64,000 nt of DNA from Sphingomonas sp. GM_Shp_1 (GCF_026540895.1 NZ_JALNUR010000001.1:205409-269408), one strand, 5' to 3'. Positions 1 to 10,161 are shown, counted from the first letter of the stretch. The notes: generated from the letters alone by a model not told the origin. Numbers and translations: made by a program.

Positions 1-134
1 ACCAATTGCCGCCCGCGCCGTCCGCCGGGGCGCGGCGGCTGGCTATAGCTGGCGACGATCTCGTGTCCGGCCCGTGCCAGCGCTTCCAGAACCGGGACGG
101 CGAAGCCCGGCGTACCCATGAAGATGATCCGCAT
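1..134 (-). CDS. fmt: Methionyl-tRNA formyltransferase, N-terminal fragment
   Basis: Only the first 44 codons are inside the window; the gene continues off the left edge. The protein begins [20 protein letters not shown] and continues into [18 protein letters not shown], which is the classic Fmt N-terminus with its nucleotide-binding-like loop GTPGFA and the SQPxRPxGRG segment that contacts the formyl-folate site. Fmt formylates Met-tRNA(fMet) in the cytoplasm. It is divergent from recR-def, and def encodes the deformylase that later removes the same formyl group, which supports the call. The start ATG is at 134-132. The 54 bp gap to recR must hold both promoters. Confidence 0.93.
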   Translation of the reverse strand, partial: MRIIFMGTPGFAVPVLEALARAGHEIVASYSQPPRPGGRRGRQL

Positions 135-188
135 GACCCATGTCTCTCTTCGCTGGCGGGATGGCGCGCAACCCCCTATCTGTTCGTC

Positions 189-785
189 ATGGCATCCCCC
201 GAGATCGAGGCGCTGACCCAGGCGCTGGCGCGTATTCCCGGCCTTGGCCCTCGCTCGGCCCGGCGCGCGGTTCTGCACCTGCTCAAGAAGCGTGAGGCGG
301 CGCTGACCCCGTTGCTGACGGCGCTGGCGGCGGTGGAGGAGCGGCTGGAGACCTGTGCGGTGTGCGGCAATATCGATACCGCCAATCCTTGCGCCATCTG
401 TGTCGATCCCCGGCGCGACGCGGGCGCGCTGTGCGTCGTCGAGGAGGTGGCCGACCTTTGGGCGCTGGAGCGGTCGCGGCTGTTTCCGGGGCGCTTTCAT
501 GTGCTGGGCGGACGGTTGTCGGCGCTGGAAGGCATCCGGCCCGAGGATCTGGCGATCGACGCCCTGGTCCGCCGGATCGAGGAAGGCGGGATCGACGAGG
601 TCGTGCTCGCCATGAACGCCACGCTGGAGGGGCAGACCACCGCGCATTACATCGCCGAGCGGATCGAGCGTTTTCCGGTCCGGGTGACTCAGCTGGCGCA
701 TGGCCTGCCGGTCGGGGGCGAACTCGACTATCTGGACGAAGGGACGCTGGCACAGGCGTTGCGGGCGCGGCGTCCGGTGATCTGA
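189..785 (+). CDS. recR: Recombination mediator protein RecR
   Basis: This 198-residue protein has the usual RecR length when started at the ATG at 189. The open frame extends upstream, but that part overlaps the fmt start and is not RecR-like. It shows the N-terminal helix-hairpin-helix ([17 protein letters not shown], about residues 16-32), a four-cysteine zinc finger (C56, C59, C68, C71) and a Toprim domain beginning at CVVEE, with [17 protein letters not shown] further on. RecR works with RecF and RecO to load RecA on gapped DNA. It is followed within 46 bp by def, so the two are probably co-transcribed. Confidence 0.95.
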   Translation: MASPEIEALTQALARIPGLGPRSARRAVLHLLKKREAALTPLLTALAAVEERLETCAVCGNIDTANPCAICVDPRRDAGALCVVEEVADLWALERSRLFPGRFHVLGGRLSALEGIRPEDLAIDALVRRIEEGGIDEVVLAMNATLEGQTTAHYIAERIERFPVRVTQLAHGLPVGGELDYLDEGTLAQALRARRPVI

Positions 786-830
786 TGCGCCGTCTTGACG
801 GTCCACGGCCCGCACCGTAGCGAAACCGTC

Positions 831-1352
831 ATGGCCATTCTTCCGATCGTCGAAGTTCCCGACCCCCGCCTGCGTCTCGTCTCCAAGCCCGTGGAGGCGG
901 TCGATGACTCGATCCGTCAGCTTGTCACCGACATGATCGACACCATGTACGACGCACACGGCATCGGACTGGCCGCGATCCAGGTGGGCGTCGACAAGCG
1001 CGTGCTCGTCATCGATCTTCAGGAGGAAGAGGATGAGGAAGGCAAGCCGGTCAAGAACCCGCGCGCCTATATCAACCCCGAAATCCTGTCGGTCAGCGAC
1101 GAATTGTCCACCTATAACGAGGGCTGCCTGTCGATCCCGGAGCAATATGCCGAGGTGAAGCGGCCCGCCAAGTGCCAGGTCCAGTGGCTGGACGAAAAGG
1201 GCGAGGCGCATGAGGCCGAGCTGGACGGCCTGCTCGCCACCTGCATGCAGCATGAGATCGACCATCTGAACGGCGTGCTGTTCATCGATCATGTCAGCCG
1301 GTTGAAGCGCGACATGCTGATGCGCAAGCTGACCAAGCTGCGCAAGGGCTGA
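831..1352 (+). CDS. def: Peptide deformylase
   Basis: This 173-residue iron/zinc metalloenzyme removes the N-formyl group from nascent proteins. All three family motifs are visible: [10 protein letters not shown] (motif 1), EGCLS (motif 2, with the metal-ligand Cys) and QHEIDHLNG (motif 3, HExxH-type with two His ligands and the catalytic Glu). The start at ATG 831 gives the standard [16 protein letters not shown]-terminus; a TTG at 795 in the same frame would add 12 unlikely residues. It lies just after recR and opposite fmt, so formylation and deformylation genes sit together. The C-terminus is basic, as is common for the type 1 enzyme. Confidence 0.96.
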   Translation: MAILPIVEVPDPRLRLVSKPVEAVDDSIRQLVTDMIDTMYDAHGIGLAAIQVGVDKRVLVIDLQEEEDEEGKPVKNPRAYINPEILSVSDELSTYNEGCLSIPEQYAEVKRPAKCQVQWLDEKGEAHEAELDGLLATCMQHEIDHLNGVLFIDHVSRLKRDMLMRKLTKLRKG

Positions 1353-1447
1353 CCCCAACCGCATAAATCGGGCGGGGTCGATTGACCCTATTCGATGTCG
1401 ATCGTTCGTTCTATGTTCCGACCTGTCCTTGGTTCTGACAGGTTTAC

Positions 1448-2917
1448 ATGATGCCCGAATTGATCGTCGTCGCGCTTTTGGCGCTCTTGGTCGGGGGGCT
1501 GGCCGGCTGGCTGGCCGCGAAGCGTACCGCCGATAGCCTCGCCGCCGAACTGGCCACCGCAAAGGCCCGCGCGGCGGAGGTCGATCCACTGCGAGCCGCC
1601 CGCGATACGGCCGAGCGCGAGAAGAGCGAGGCGCTACAGGCACTGGCCGAACTACGCGGGCGTGCCGCCGATCTGGACGTGATCCGGGCGGCGCGCGACG
1701 CGGTGGAGGCGGAGCGCAACGTCGCGCTGCGCGAACTGGCGGAATTGCAGGCGCGCGCGCAGGAGCGCGAGGCGGCGCATGCCCAGACCTTGGAGGCGCT
1801 GGGCAAGGCGCGCGAACAGATCAACACGCAATTCGGCGAAGCCGCGGCGCGCGCACTGGAAGTCGCGCAGCGCCAGTTCCTCGAACGTGCCGAGGCGCGG
1901 TTCCGCCAGTCGGAGGAGGCGTCGGGGCAGACGCTCAAGGCGCTGCTCGACCCGGTCCACCAGCGGCTGCAACGCTATGAGGAGGGCGTGCGGAAGGTCG
2001 AGGACGAACGCCGCGACGCCTTCGGCGAGCTGAAGGGCCAGATCGAGGCGATGCGGATCGGGCAGGAGCGTGTCTCGGGCGAGGCGGCCAAGCTGGTCAA
2101 CGCGCTGCGCAACGCCCCCAAGGCACGCGGACGCTGGGGCGAGCAGCAGCTTCGCAACGTGCTGGAAAGCTGCGGCCTGTCCGAACATGCCGATTTCCAG
2201 ACCGAGGTCAGCGTGGCGGACGGCGAGGGCGGGCGGCTCCGCCCCGATGCGATCGTGCGCGTGCCGGGCGGCAAGGCGCTGGTCATCGATGCCAAGGTGT
2301 CGCTCAACGATTATCAGGACGCCTTCGGCGCGGTCGATGAGGTCGAACGGCTGGCGGGCCTGTCGCGCCACGCCGCCGCGATGCGCGCGCACGTCAATGG
2401 CCTGGGCAATAAGAGCTATTGGAACCAGTTCGACGACGCGCCCGACTATGTCATCATGTTCGTTCCCGGCGAGCATTTCCTGTCGGCGGCGCTGGAGCAT
2501 GACCCGACCCTGTGGGACTTCGCATTCGACAAGCGGGTGTTGTTGGCGACCCCGACCAACCTGATCGCCATCGCCCGCACGGTCGCGGCGGTGTGGCGGC
2601 AGGAGAAACTGGCGCAGGAAGCACGGCAGATCGGCGCGCTGGGCAAGGAGCTTTACGCGCGGCTCGCGGTGATGGGCGGCCATGTGTCGAAACTGGGCAA
2701 GAATCTCGACACGGCGATGACGGCCTACAACGCCTTTGTCGGCAGCCTGGAAAGCCAGGTGCTCACCAGCGCGCGGCGGTTCGAGGCCCTGAACATCGAC
2801 ACCGGCGGCAAGAGCATCGAACAGCCCCCCATTGGCGAACAGGCGACCCGTCCGCTGACCAAGCTGATGCCGGTCGCGGAATTGACGGACGGCGGCGAGG
2901 GGGCGGAGGTTTCCTGA
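1448..2917 (+). CDS. rmuC: DNA recombination protein RmuC homologue
   Basis: The 489-residue protein has an N-terminal transmembrane helix (residues 3-20, [20 protein letters not shown]). A long Ala/Arg/Glu-rich coiled coil follows (about 25-200), then the conserved RmuC nuclease-like domain (about 215-430). That domain includes [37 protein letters not shown] and the downstream [10 protein letters not shown] segment. RmuC limits inversions at short inverted repeats and carries a PD-(D/E)xK-type fold; the DxxV...DAKVSL pattern fits this. Biochemical function is poorly defined in the family. Two start ATGs are adjacent (1448 and 1451). It is followed by a repeat-rich intergenic stretch with no gene. 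Confidence 0.9.
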   Translation: MMPELIVVALLALLVGGLAGWLAAKRTADSLAAELATAKARAAEVDPLRAARDTAEREKSEALQALAELRGRAADLDVIRAARDAVEAERNVALRELAELQARAQEREAAHAQTLEALGKAREQINTQFGEAAARALEVAQRQFLERAEARFRQSEEASGQTLKALLDPVHQRLQRYEEGVRKVEDERRDAFGELKGQIEAMRIGQERVSGEAAKLVNALRNAPKARGRWGEQQLRNVLESCGLSEHADFQTEVSVADGEGGRLRPDAIVRVPGGKALVIDAKVSLNDYQDAFGAVDEVERLAGLSRHAAAMRAHVNGLGNKSYWNQFDDAPDYVIMFVPGEHFLSAALEHDPTLWDFAFDKRVLLATPTNLIAIARTVAAVWRQEKLAQEARQIGALGKELYARLAVMGGHVSKLGKNLDTAMTAYNAFVGSLESQVLTSARRFEALNIDTGGKSIEQPPIGEQATRPLTKLMPVAELTDGGEGAEVS

Positions 2918-2972
2918 CCTTCGTCGACGGTCGCGGGGGCTCGGGTTCGCGATGGTGACCGCCGATCGCAAC

Positions 2973-3038
2973 GAGCGAAGTCGAAGGGCATGAGATTGCG
3001 CTCGCGGTTAGGGCGCGGCGTGGCCTTCGACTTCGCTC
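2973..3038. repeat. REP-like inverted repeat, copy 1
   Basis: The arms GAGCGAAGTCGAAGG (2973-2987) and CCTTCGACTTCGCTC (3024-3038) are perfect inverted complements around a spacer rich in GCGCTCGCG. The element lies in the 308 bp gap between rmuC and the methyltransferase gene, in which I see no coding sequence. The same module recurs at 3133-3198, and its arms recur at 10194-10340, so it is a dispersed genomic repeat. Confidence 0.8.
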
Positions 3039-3132
3039 AGGCTGAACGGGGGTGGGGATGGTTTCAGGCGCCTTTGCGTCGCCCGGTCGCCATATTTAGA
3101 ACGCCCGGCATTCCTGAACCTCCGTTCGCACT

Positions 3133-3198
3133 GAGCGAAGTCGAAGTGCACGGGGTCGCGCTCGCGACTAAGGCGTGGCGCGGCCTTCGGCTTCGCTC
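3133..3198. repeat. REP-like inverted repeat, copy 2
   Basis: This is a diverged copy of the 2973-3038 unit, with arms GAGCGAAGTCGAAG (3133-3146) and CCTTCGGCTTCGCTC (3184-3198). The spacer keeps the order of copy 1 (GCGCTCGCG, then a GGCGNGGC segment), so the whole unit was duplicated rather than just the arms. It could act as a transcript-stabilising or terminating hairpin between the convergent rmuC and methyltransferase genes. Confidence 0.75.
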
Positions 3199-3225
3199 AG
3201 ACCGAACGGAAGCCCAAAACGGCGG

Positions 3226-4038
3226 TCACCCCGCCTTTGCGCCACCTTGCTGGGCCAGCACCTCATAGGCCATCACCGCCGTGGCGACCGCCGCGTTGAG
3301 GCTATCCGCCTTGCCGAGCATCGGGATCTTGACCAGCGTATCGCAGGCGGCGGCATAGTCGTCCGGCATCCCTTGCGCCTCGTTGCCGGTCAGCAGGAAG
3401 GTCGGAGCCGAGTAACGCGCCGTGCGGTAATCCGAATCGGTATCGAGGCTCAGGCCGACCAACTGCCCCGGCCCCTGGCGCAGCCAGTTCAGGAAAGCCT
3501 GCCACTCGCAGCGCACGATCGGCACGGTGAACAGCGCGCCCATGCTGGCGCGCACCGCCTCGACCGAGAAGGGGTCGACGCATTCGCCGATCAGGATCAG
3601 GCCGCCCGCACCGACCGCGTCCCCGGTGCGCAGGATGGTCCCCAGATTGCCCGGATCGCGCAGCCGTTCGGCCACCAGCCAGATGCCCGAGGACGACCGG
3701 TCCAGCGTGTCGAGCGTGACCGCGAGTTCCTCGAACACCCCGACCACGGCCTGCGGATTGTCCTTGCCCGACAGCTTGGACAGGATGTCGGGCGTCGTCT
3801 CGATCGCCTCGCCCTCCGACGCTTCGACCGCGTCGATCAGTTCGCGCACCAGTGGATGGCCCGCCGATGGCTTGGCATAGAAGAGCAAGGTGGGCAGACG
3901 CCCCGTCTCGCGCGCCTCGGTCAGGATGCGCAGGCCTTCGGCGAGGAACTGGCGCGACTGCTTGCGGTGGCGCTTGTCGCGCAGGTCGCGGGCCCACTTG
4001 ATCAGCGGGTTGGAATAAGCGGTAATCTCGCGGGGCAT
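3226..4038 (-). CDS. TrmH/SpoU-family RNA 2'-O-methyltransferase
   Basis: The 270-residue protein has an N-terminal SpoU substrate-binding domain (residues 1-100, NPLIKWARDLRDKRHRKQS) and a C-terminal SPOUT knot domain. The three SpoU motifs are present: RDPGNLGTILRTGDAVGA (motif 1), LLTGNEAQGMP (motif 2) and IPMLGKADSLNAAVATAV (motif 3). It should methylate a ribose in rRNA or tRNA using S-adenosylmethionine. The target cannot be told from sequence; RlmB-like 23S rRNA modification is one option. Its stop is close to the repeats, and its start codon meets the end of the HPr gene (shared base 4038), so it is probably the last gene of the PTS operon. Confidence 0.85.
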   Translation of the reverse strand: MPREITAYSNPLIKWARDLRDKRHRKQSRQFLAEGLRILTEARETGRLPTLLFYAKPSAGHPLVRELIDAVEASEGEAIETTPDILSKLSGKDNPQAVVGVFEELAVTLDTLDRSSSGIWLVAERLRDPGNLGTILRTGDAVGAGGLILIGECVDPFSVEAVRASMGALFTVPIVRCEWQAFLNWLRQGPGQLVGLSLDTDSDYRTARYSAPTFLLTGNEAQGMPDDYAAACDTLVKIPMLGKADSLNAAVATAVMAYEVLAQQGGAKAG

Positions 4039-4310
4039 CAGTCTTCGCCGAACTTGGCTTCCACGAGCGCGACCAGCGCCTCGACCGTCTCACCGGCGCC
4101 GTCGCCTTCGGCGCTGATCGTGATGGTGTCGCCCATCGCGGCGCCCAGCATCATCAGGCCCATGATCGAGGTGCCCGTCACCATGCTGCCGTCCTTGCCG
4201 ACCCGGACTTCGCAAGGCTGGCTGGAGGCGAGGGTGACGAACTTGGCGCTGGCGCGGGCGTGAAGGCCACGGCGGTTGGTGATGAGGACGGTCCGCGTCT
4301 GCTCCGTCAT
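4038..4310 (-). CDS. ptsH: HPr family phosphocarrier protein (nitrogen-type PTS)
   Basis: This 90-residue HPr has the active-site segment NRRGLHARAS with the phosphorylatable His17. It also has the regulatory serine motif GTSIMGLMML (Ser48, equivalent to Ser46 of other HPr proteins), the site used by HprK, which is encoded two genes upstream. It relays phosphate from enzyme I to EIIA-type proteins in a regulatory PTS that does not transport sugar. It overlaps the EIIA gene by 4 bp (4307-4310) and abuts the methyltransferase gene downstream, so it is translationally coupled in the chvI-chvG-hprK-rapZ operon. Confidence 0.93.
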   Translation of the reverse strand: MTEQTRTVLITNRRGLHARASAKFVTLASSQPCEVRVGKDGSMVTGTSIMGLMMLGAAMGDTITISAEGDGAGETVEALVALVEAKFGED

Positions 4311-4723
4311 GCGGCGGCCTCGCCCAGCACTTCGGAGGCGACCGAGATATATTTGCGCCCCGCCTCGCGCGCGGCGGCGACGGCGTCGACCACCTGCATC
4401 GACTTGCGCGCGGAACCCAGGCGGATCAGCATCGGCAGGTTCATCCCCGCGATCACTTCGACCCGGCCCCGCTCCATCAGCGAGATGGCGAGGTTGGAGG
4501 GGGTGCCGCCGAACAGGTCGGTCAGCACGATCACGCCGCGCCCCGCATCGACCGTGCCGATGGCGGCGGCGATGTCGGCGCGCCGTTCCTCCATATCGTC
4601 CTCGGGCCCGATCGCGATGGTCGCGATCCGCTCCTGTGGGCCGACCACATGAATCATCGCGGTCACGAACTCATCGGCGAGCCGCCCGTGCGTCACCAGA
4701 ACCAGACCGATCATGTCAGACAC
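4307..4723 (-). CDS. PTS EIIA component, mannose family
   Basis: This 138-residue stand-alone EIIA-Man domain has the phospho-acceptor His12 in the motif LVTHGRLA, followed by the typical LTDLFGGTPSN segment (about residues 66-76). No EIIB or EIIC transport domain is encoded nearby. It therefore most likely serves as a phosphorylated regulatory output together with HPr, as in the PTS-Ntr systems of alphaproteobacteria. It overlaps the HPr gene by 4 bp and lies 9 bp after rapZ. The usual symbol varies among authors (manX or ptsM), so none is assigned. Confidence 0.9.
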   Translation of the reverse strand: MSDMIGLVLVTHGRLADEFVTAMIHVVGPQERIATIAIGPEDDMEERRADIAAAIGTVDAGRGVIVLTDLFGGTPSNLAISLMERGRVEVIAGMNLPMLIRLGSARKSMQVVDAVAAAREAGRKYISVASEVLGEAAA

Positions 4724-4732
4724 GCATATCCA

Positions 4733-5644
4733 TCATTGCTTGGCCGGCCCGGCTTCCAGTGAGTCTTTCGGCACGGCACTCAAATCACGATGTACCACCG
4801 TGGGGGAAAAACCGTCCCGGCGCAACCGTCCCGCGATCCGTTCGGCGACATGGACGGAGCGGTGTCTCCCTCCGGTACACCCGATCGCGATGGTGATATA
4901 GGACTTGCCCGAGGCGATGTAGCGGGGGACCAGCGTTTCCAGCAGTGTCTCGATCTGGCCGAGCGAGGTTTCATAGGCCGGGTCGTGCCGGATATAGTCG
5001 ATCACGCCCTGATCCAGCCCGGTGCCGGGGCGCAACTCGGCGGACCAGTGGGGATTGCGCAGGAAGCGCATGTCGAACACCAGGTCGGCGTTGCGCGGCA
5101 GCCCCTTGGAAAAGCCGAAGGACATGACGGTCAGCACCGGCTCGCTCAGCCCTTCGACCGCATAATTGGCGCGGATCCACTGGCCCAGATCGTTGCTGGT
5201 CATGTTGGTCGTGTCGAGCAGCCGGTCGGCCATGTCGCGCAAGGGAGCGAGCAGGGTGCGCTCATGCGCGATCCCGTCATCGGCGGCGCGGTCCATCGCC
5301 AGCGGGTGACGGTGGCGCGTCTCGGCATAACGGCGCTTCAATTCCTCGCCGCCGCAATTGAGGAACAGCGTCTCGATCGCCAGATTGGGGCTCTCGTTCA
5401 GGCGGCGGATGCTCTGGGCGAGGTGCTCGGGGGCGAAGTCGCGGGTGCGCACGCCGATGCTGATCGCCAGCGGGCGGTTCTTTCCTTCCATGCCGCGCGG
5501 CGGTGCGGCTTCCAGCAGGCCGTCGAGCAGGAAGAGCGGCAGGTTGTCGACCACCTCCCACCCCAGATCCTCCAGCGTCTTCAACGTGGTGGAGGTGCCG
5601 GCGCCGGACATGCCGGTGACCAACAATATGCGTTTGCGATCCAT
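4733..5644 (-). CDS. rapZ: RapZ/YvcJ-family nucleotide-binding protein, altered Walker A
   Basis: The 303-residue protein matches RapZ throughout. The N-terminal P-loop region is followed by LEDLGWEVVDNLP, and the C-terminal domain ends with the conserved SYITIAIGCTGGRHRSV segment that holds the RNA-binding/metabolite pocket in E. coli RapZ. Family members sense amino-sugar precursors or c-di-nucleotides and bind small RNAs. Oddity: the P-loop reads VTGMSGAGTSTT, so Thr17 (codon at 5596-5594) stands where the Walker A lysine is expected; nucleotide hydrolysis may be lost. The start ATG at 5644 shares its A with the hprK stop (TGATG), giving translational coupling. The open frame continues upstream to 6010, but that is a shadow of hprK. 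Confidence 0.92.
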   Translation of the reverse strand: MDRKRILLVTGMSGAGTSTTLKTLEDLGWEVVDNLPLFLLDGLLEAAPPRGMEGKNRPLAISIGVRTRDFAPEHLAQSIRRLNESPNLAIETLFLNCGGEELKRRYAETRHRHPLAMDRAADDGIAHERTLLAPLRDMADRLLDTTNMTSNDLGQWIRANYAVEGLSEPVLTVMSFGFSKGLPRNADLVFDMRFLRNPHWSAELRPGTGLDQGVIDYIRHDPAYETSLGQIETLLETLVPRYIASGKSYITIAIGCTGGRHRSVHVAERIAGRLRRDGFSPTVVHRDLSAVPKDSLEAGPAKQ

Positions 5645-6093
5645 CACGGACGGTCCTTGTGACGCTTGGCCAGTAATTCGACCTTGATCGGGGCCGAAGC
5701 GGGGAAGGGGTTCAGCCTGTAGAGCGGAAGTGTGACGCCCGCGATGACCCTTTCGGCGGGCTCGGGTAAGCGGTCTTTGGCCTCGGCGCTCAGGTCGATC
5801 ACGAGGGATATGGTGGTCGCACGGCGATGCGCCAAGGTGACGATCCCCACGCCGCGAACCTCGATCAGCCCGGCGATCGTATCCGGCACCGTCGCGCGAA
5901 GGCGTTCGTTCAGGGCATCGACCCGGACATAGTCGTCGCTGACCAGGACCGCCCCCCGATCGATAAGACGAAGGGCAAGGTCCGACTTGCCCGCACCCGA
6001 TGGTCCGCATAGCAACAGTCCGACCTCGCCGATTGCGATGCAGGTCGCGTGGACCAGCTCGTCCGCTCCGGCGGATGGCGCTTCCCCGATCAT
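5644..6093 (-). CDS. hprK: HPr kinase/phosphorylase, short alphaproteobacterial form
   Basis: At 149 residues this is only the C-terminal catalytic half of the roughly 310-residue Firmicutes HprK, the normal form in alphaproteobacteria. The Walker A motif GPSGAGKSD (Lys36) is intact, and LVSDDYVRV and the IEVRGVGIV signature follow. It should phosphorylate HPr on Ser48 and thereby tune the PTS. It overlaps chvG by 4 bp upstream and shares TGATG with rapZ downstream. Its place between a sensor kinase and the PTS genes links ChvGI signalling to carbon control. Confidence 0.93.
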   Translation of the reverse strand: MIGEAPSAGADELVHATCIAIGEVGLLLCGPSGAGKSDLALRLIDRGAVLVSDDYVRVDALNERLRATVPDTIAGLIEVRGVGIVTLAHRRATTISLVIDLSAEAKDRLPEPAERVIAGVTLPLYRLNPFPASAPIKVELLAKRHKDRP

Positions 6094-7655
6094 AGGACGG
6101 GCGCCAGCGGCAGGCGGACGACGAAGCGGGCCCCGCTCAACCGATCCTCGCGCGATTCGACATGGATGCGGCCCTGATGCGCCTCGACGATGGTGCGCGC
6201 GATGGCCAGGCCCAGCCCCGAATGCTGGCCGAACCCTTCCGAACTGGGGCGGATCGAGTGGAAGCGGCGGAAGATCGCCTCGCGCGCGTCTTCGGGAACG
6301 CCCGGGCCTTCATCCTCGACCCGGACGACCAGATCGTCCTGCTCGCGCGACAGGCTGATCGCGACGACCGCCTCGTCGGGGGAAAAGGACAGGGCGTTGG
6401 AAATCAGATTCTCGAACACCCGCTCCAGTCGCGCGCCCTCGCCCGCGATGATCGCGGGGCCGGGTTCGGTGGAGTCGAAGCGCAGGCGGATGCCACGCTC
6501 GACCCCACGCGCCTCGCGCTGGTCGATCAGTCCGGCGAGCAGGGCGTGGAGATCGACCGGATCGAACTTGGCGCGGCTCAGCTGCGCATCGAGCCGCGAG
6601 GCATCGGATATGTCGGTGATCAGCCGGTCGAGCCGCCGCACATCGTCGCGGACGATCGCCAGCAACTGCGCCTGGAGATCGGGGTCGTGGACCGTCTCCA
6701 GCGTGTCCACGGCGGAGCGGAGCGAGGCGAGGGGGTTCTTGAGCTCATGCGTGACGTCGGCGGCGAAGGCCTCGGTCGCGTCGATCCGGGCGCGCAGGGC
6801 CAGGCTCATGTCGGACAGCGCGCGGGCGAGCATCCCCAGTTCATCGCGACGATCGGGCAGGCGGGGCACCACGACCTCGCGCGCGCGCCCCAGCCGGACG
6901 CGGACGGCGGCGCGCGCCAGCCGTCGCAACGGACGGACGATGGTGCGGGCGAGGAACAGCGACAACAGCACCGAGATCAGCGCGACCAGCGCCAGGAGGA
7001 CGCTCAGCCGGAACCGCTCGATCCGTACCGTCTCGGTGATGAAGCGCGCATTCTCGGTCGCCATGATCGCGCCGCCGCTGGGCAGGGCGGCGGCGGCGGT
7101 GATGACGGGGGTGCGATCGGGCGCGCGCCAGACCGAGGCGGAGATGCGCCCCGCCCGCGCCGCGCGGACATCGGGCCATTCCGCGCCTTCGCGCCGCTCG
7201 CGGTAGAGGGGGGGGCGGGCGGCGCCGACGACGGTATCGATCCCGGCGTCGAGGAAACGCGCGATCGACTGCCCCAGGTCCTGCTTGTCGGGATCGCGCA
7301 GCACGACGTTGCGGATGCCCAAAGCGCGGCTGTCGCCGACCAGTCGCCCGGCCGCGTCGAACAGCCGGACCCGCGCGCCCGTATCCCGTGCCAGCCGCGT
7401 GACCAGCCGGTCGCGCTCCTCGCTCCGTACCGAGGTCAGCGCCTCGCCCATCAGGCGAACCTCGCGCAGCGACTGGGCGACGCGATTGTCGAGCAGCCGG
7501 GCGCGATAGGAGTCGAGATAGAAGAAGCCGCCGGCGAGCAGCAACAGGGCAAAGATGTTGATCGCCAGAATTCGCTGGGTCAGCGAAATCTGGCCCGACC
7601 AGCGCAACGCCAGGTCGGGGGCTTCACTCCTCGGAGAATCGGTAGCCGGCGCCAT
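6090..7655 (-). CDS. chvG: ChvG-type sensor histidine kinase
   Basis: The 521-residue membrane kinase has a first transmembrane helix at about residues 29-47 and a periplasmic sensor domain of about 150 residues. A second helix ([18 protein letters not shown]) and a HAMP linker follow. The HisKA box [16 protein letters not shown] has its phospho-His near residue 300. The HATPase domain has a N-box ([12 protein letters not shown]), a G1 box ([10 protein letters not shown]) and a G2 box ([11 protein letters not shown]). In relatives ChvG responds to acid or envelope stress and controls exopolysaccharide, motility and pckA. It overlaps chvI by 32 bp and hprK by 4 bp, indicating one operon. Confidence 0.92.
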   Translation of the reverse strand: MAPATDSPRSEAPDLALRWSGQISLTQRILAINIFALLLLAGGFFYLDSYRARLLDNRVAQSLREVRLMGEALTSVRSEERDRLVTRLARDTGARVRLFDAAGRLVGDSRALGIRNVVLRDPDKQDLGQSIARFLDAGIDTVVGAARPPLYRERREGAEWPDVRAARAGRISASVWRAPDRTPVITAAAALPSGGAIMATENARFITETVRIERFRLSVLLALVALISVLLSLFLARTIVRPLRRLARAAVRVRLGRAREVVVPRLPDRRDELGMLARALSDMSLALRARIDATEAFAADVTHELKNPLASLRSAVDTLETVHDPDLQAQLLAIVRDDVRRLDRLITDISDASRLDAQLSRAKFDPVDLHALLAGLIDQREARGVERGIRLRFDSTEPGPAIIAGEGARLERVFENLISNALSFSPDEAVVAISLSREQDDLVVRVEDEGPGVPEDAREAIFRRFHSIRPSSEGFGQHSGLGLAIARTIVEAHQGRIHVESREDRLSGARFVVRLPLAPVL

Positions 7656-8331
7656 AGAGCGTCTCGATGGCGTCGAATTCAGGGTCTACCTGCCGAAATT
7701 TGCGGCGCAGGCGCTTGATATGGCTGTCGATCGTGCGGTCGTCGACATAAATGTCGTCCTGATAGGCCGCGTCCATCAACTGATTGCGGGTGCGCACGAT
7801 GCCGGGGCGCTGGGCCAGCGTCTCCAGGATCAGGAATTCGGTGACGGTAAGGGTGACGGGCTCGCCCTTCCACGTCACCCGGTGCCGCGCCGGGTCCATC
7901 GCCAGCGCGCCACGGGTCAGCGGCCCCTGCGCATCGGCGGCGGGCGTTCCCTGCGGCGTGCCGACATATTCCGACCGGCGCAGGATCGCACGGATGCGCG
8001 CGATCAGCAGCCGCTGAGAGAAAGGCTTGGCGATATAATCGTCCGCGCCCATCGCCAGGCCCAGCGCCTCGTCCAGCTCGTCATCCTTGCTGGTCAGGAA
8101 AATTACCGGGATCTGGCTCTTCTCACGCAGGCGGCGGAGCAGTTCCAGCCCGTCCATGCGCGGCATCTTGATATCGAAGATGGCCAGATCGGGGGGATTG
8201 TCGATCAGCGCCTTCAACGCCGCTTCGCCATCGGCATAGATTCGCGTGACGAACCCTTCGGCCTGAAGCGCGATCGATACGGATGTCAGGATGTTACGGT
8301 CATCGTCGACCAGCGCGATCGTCGCCGTCAT
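7624..8331 (-). CDS. chvI: ChvI-type response regulator (OmpR family)
   Basis: The 235-residue regulator has a receiver domain with the acidic pocket (D9-D11), phospho-acceptor Asp53 ([12 protein letters not shown]) and the KPFSQRLL lysine motif. It ends in a winged-helix DNA-binding domain ([11 protein letters not shown]... [16 protein letters not shown]). The start at ATG 8331 gives the usual receiver N-terminus [11 protein letters not shown]; the frame extends 23 codons upstream without similarity. It is divergent from pckA across a 212 bp region. In other alphaproteobacteria ChvI controls pckA, so that shared promoter region is a natural target, although I could not identify the binding site by eye. 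Confidence 0.93.
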   Translation of the reverse strand: MTATIALVDDDRNILTSVSIALQAEGFVTRIYADGEAALKALIDNPPDLAIFDIKMPRMDGLELLRRLREKSQIPVIFLTSKDDELDEALGLAMGADDYIAKPFSQRLLIARIRAILRRSEYVGTPQGTPAADAQGPLTRGALAMDPARHRVTWKGEPVTLTVTEFLILETLAQRPGIVRTRNQLMDAAYQDDIYVDDRTIDSHIKRLRRKFRQVDPEFDAIETLYGAGYRFSEE

Positions 8332-8543
8332 GCGATCAACCCCAGACCATTGTCGTGCGAAGGAACCGCCATGCGCCTCGGTTAAGCCAAAGCGGGACAC
8401 GGCTCAACCGTCTTTGCACATCCGCCTGTTTGACGTGTTAAACAAACGCGCTATGGATCGTGCAACGCATACCTATTCGCATGCGGTGAGAAACGGTGCC
8501 CGGTCCATCGCGGTCGGCACCCCTGGGGAACGAGGAAGCTCTT

Positions 8544-10151
8544 ATGAACGAACGGATTCCGGAAATCGGTTTGCAGGCGCAGGGGATCGAGACCCGCGCG
8601 ACGCTCCACTGGAACCTGGTCACCGCGCGGCTGATCGAGACCGCCGTGGCGCGTGGTGAGGGCAAGCTGTCGGCGGACGGTCCGCTGGTGGTCGAGACGG
8701 GCGAGCACACCGGGCGTTCGGCGCAGGACAAGTTCATGGTCCGCGATGACGAGACCCGCGACACCGTCTGGTGGGGCAAGACCAACAAGCCGATGAGCCC
8801 CGACGACTTCGCCGCGCTGAAGGCCGATTTCTTCGCCGCGCTCGGCCAGAAGGAAAATCTGTTCGTCCAGGATCTGTACGGCGGATCGCAGCCCGAGCAC
8901 CGGGTGCGCGTGCGCGTCATCAACGAGCTCGCCTGGCATAATCTGTTCATCCGCACGATGCTGGTCCGCCCGGAAGAGCATGAGCTGCGCAAGTTCGTCG
9001 CCGACTATACGATCATCGACCTGCCCAGCTTCCGCGCCGACCCCGCGCGTCATGGCTGCCGCTCCTCGACCGTCATCGCGGTCAACATGACCGAGAAGCT
9101 GATCCTGATCGGCGGCACGCGTTATGCGGGCGAGATGAAGAAGTCGGTCTTCGGCCTGCTCAACTATCTGCTGCCGACGACGGGCGTGATGCCGATGCAC
9201 TGTTCGGCCAATATGGGCGCGGACGGGTCGACGGCGGTGTTCTTCGGCCTGTCGGGCACCGGCAAGACGACGCTGTCGGCGGACGCCAGCCGCACCCTGA
9301 TCGGCGATGACGAGCATGGCTGGTCGGACACGGCGGTCTTCAATTTCGAGGGCGGCTGCTATGCCAAGATGATCCGCCTGTCGCCCGAGGCGGAGCCGGA
9401 GATTTTTGCGACCACCAAGCGCTTCGGCACGGTGCTCGAGAATGTCGTGATGGACCCGGTCACGCGCCAGCTCGACCTGAATGACAACAGCCTGGCCGAG
9501 AACAGCCGGGGGGCGTACCCGATCGACTTCATCCCCAATGCGTCGAAGGACAATATGGGGGGCGTGCCGCGCAATATCGTGATGCTGACGGCGGACGCTT
9601 ACGGCATCCTGCCGCCGATCGCCAAACTGACCCCCGAACAGGCGATGTACCACTTCCTGTCGGGCTATACCGCGCGCGTGGCGGGCACCGAGATCGGCGT
9701 GACCGAGCCGGATGCGACCTTCTCGACCTGTTTCGGCGCACCGTTCATGCCGCGTCATCCGTCGGTCTATGGCAATCTGCTGAAGGAGCGGATCGCCAAG
9801 GGCGGCGTGGATTGCTGGCTGGTCAACACCGGCTGGACCGGTGGCAAGTACGGCGTCGGCAATCGCATGCCGATCAAGGCGACCCGCGCGCTGCTCAACG
9901 CCGCACTCGATGGCAGCCTGAACCAGGTCGAGTTCCGCACCGATCCGAATTTCGGCTTCCAAGTGCCGGTTGCGGTACCGGGCGTCGATCCGGCGATCCT
10001 CAACCCGCGCGACACTTGGGCCGACAAGGCGGCCTATGACGCGACGGCGGCCAAGCTGGTCGATCTGTTCAACGAGAATTTCCAGCAGTTCGCCGAGCAT
10101 GTCGACGAAGGCGTCCGCGCGGCGGCACCGAAGGTTTCGGTCATGGTGTAA
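8544..10151 (+). CDS. pckA: Phosphoenolpyruvate carboxykinase (ATP)
   Basis: The 535-residue enzyme converts oxaloacetate and ATP to phosphoenolpyruvate, CO2 and ADP, the first committed step of gluconeogenesis from TCA intermediates. Visible motifs are RSAQDKFMV (substrate site), the kinase loops [14 protein letters not shown] and [13 protein letters not shown] (Walker A), IGDDEHGW (metal-binding Asp), and the C-terminal [12 protein letters not shown]. The start is ATG 8544, preceded by an AGGAAG ribosome site; the frame opens at 8496 without support. It is divergent from chvI-chvG and followed by a hairpin at 10162. Confidence 0.96.
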   Translation: MNERIPEIGLQAQGIETRATLHWNLVTARLIETAVARGEGKLSADGPLVVETGEHTGRSAQDKFMVRDDETRDTVWWGKTNKPMSPDDFAALKADFFAALGQKENLFVQDLYGGSQPEHRVRVRVINELAWHNLFIRTMLVRPEEHELRKFVADYTIIDLPSFRADPARHGCRSSTVIAVNMTEKLILIGGTRYAGEMKKSVFGLLNYLLPTTGVMPMHCSANMGADGSTAVFFGLSGTGKTTLSADASRTLIGDDEHGWSDTAVFNFEGGCYAKMIRLSPEAEPEIFATTKRFGTVLENVVMDPVTRQLDLNDNSLAENSRGAYPIDFIPNASKDNMGGVPRNIVMLTADAYGILPPIAKLTPEQAMYHFLSGYTARVAGTEIGVTEPDATFSTCFGAPFMPRHPSVYGNLLKERIAKGGVDCWLVNTGWTGGKYGVGNRMPIKATRALLNAALDGSLNQVEFRTDPNFGFQVPVAVPGVDPAILNPRDTWADKAAYDATAAKLVDLFNENFQQFAEHVDEGVRAAAPKVSVMV

Positions 10152-10161
10152 TCTGAAGGCG

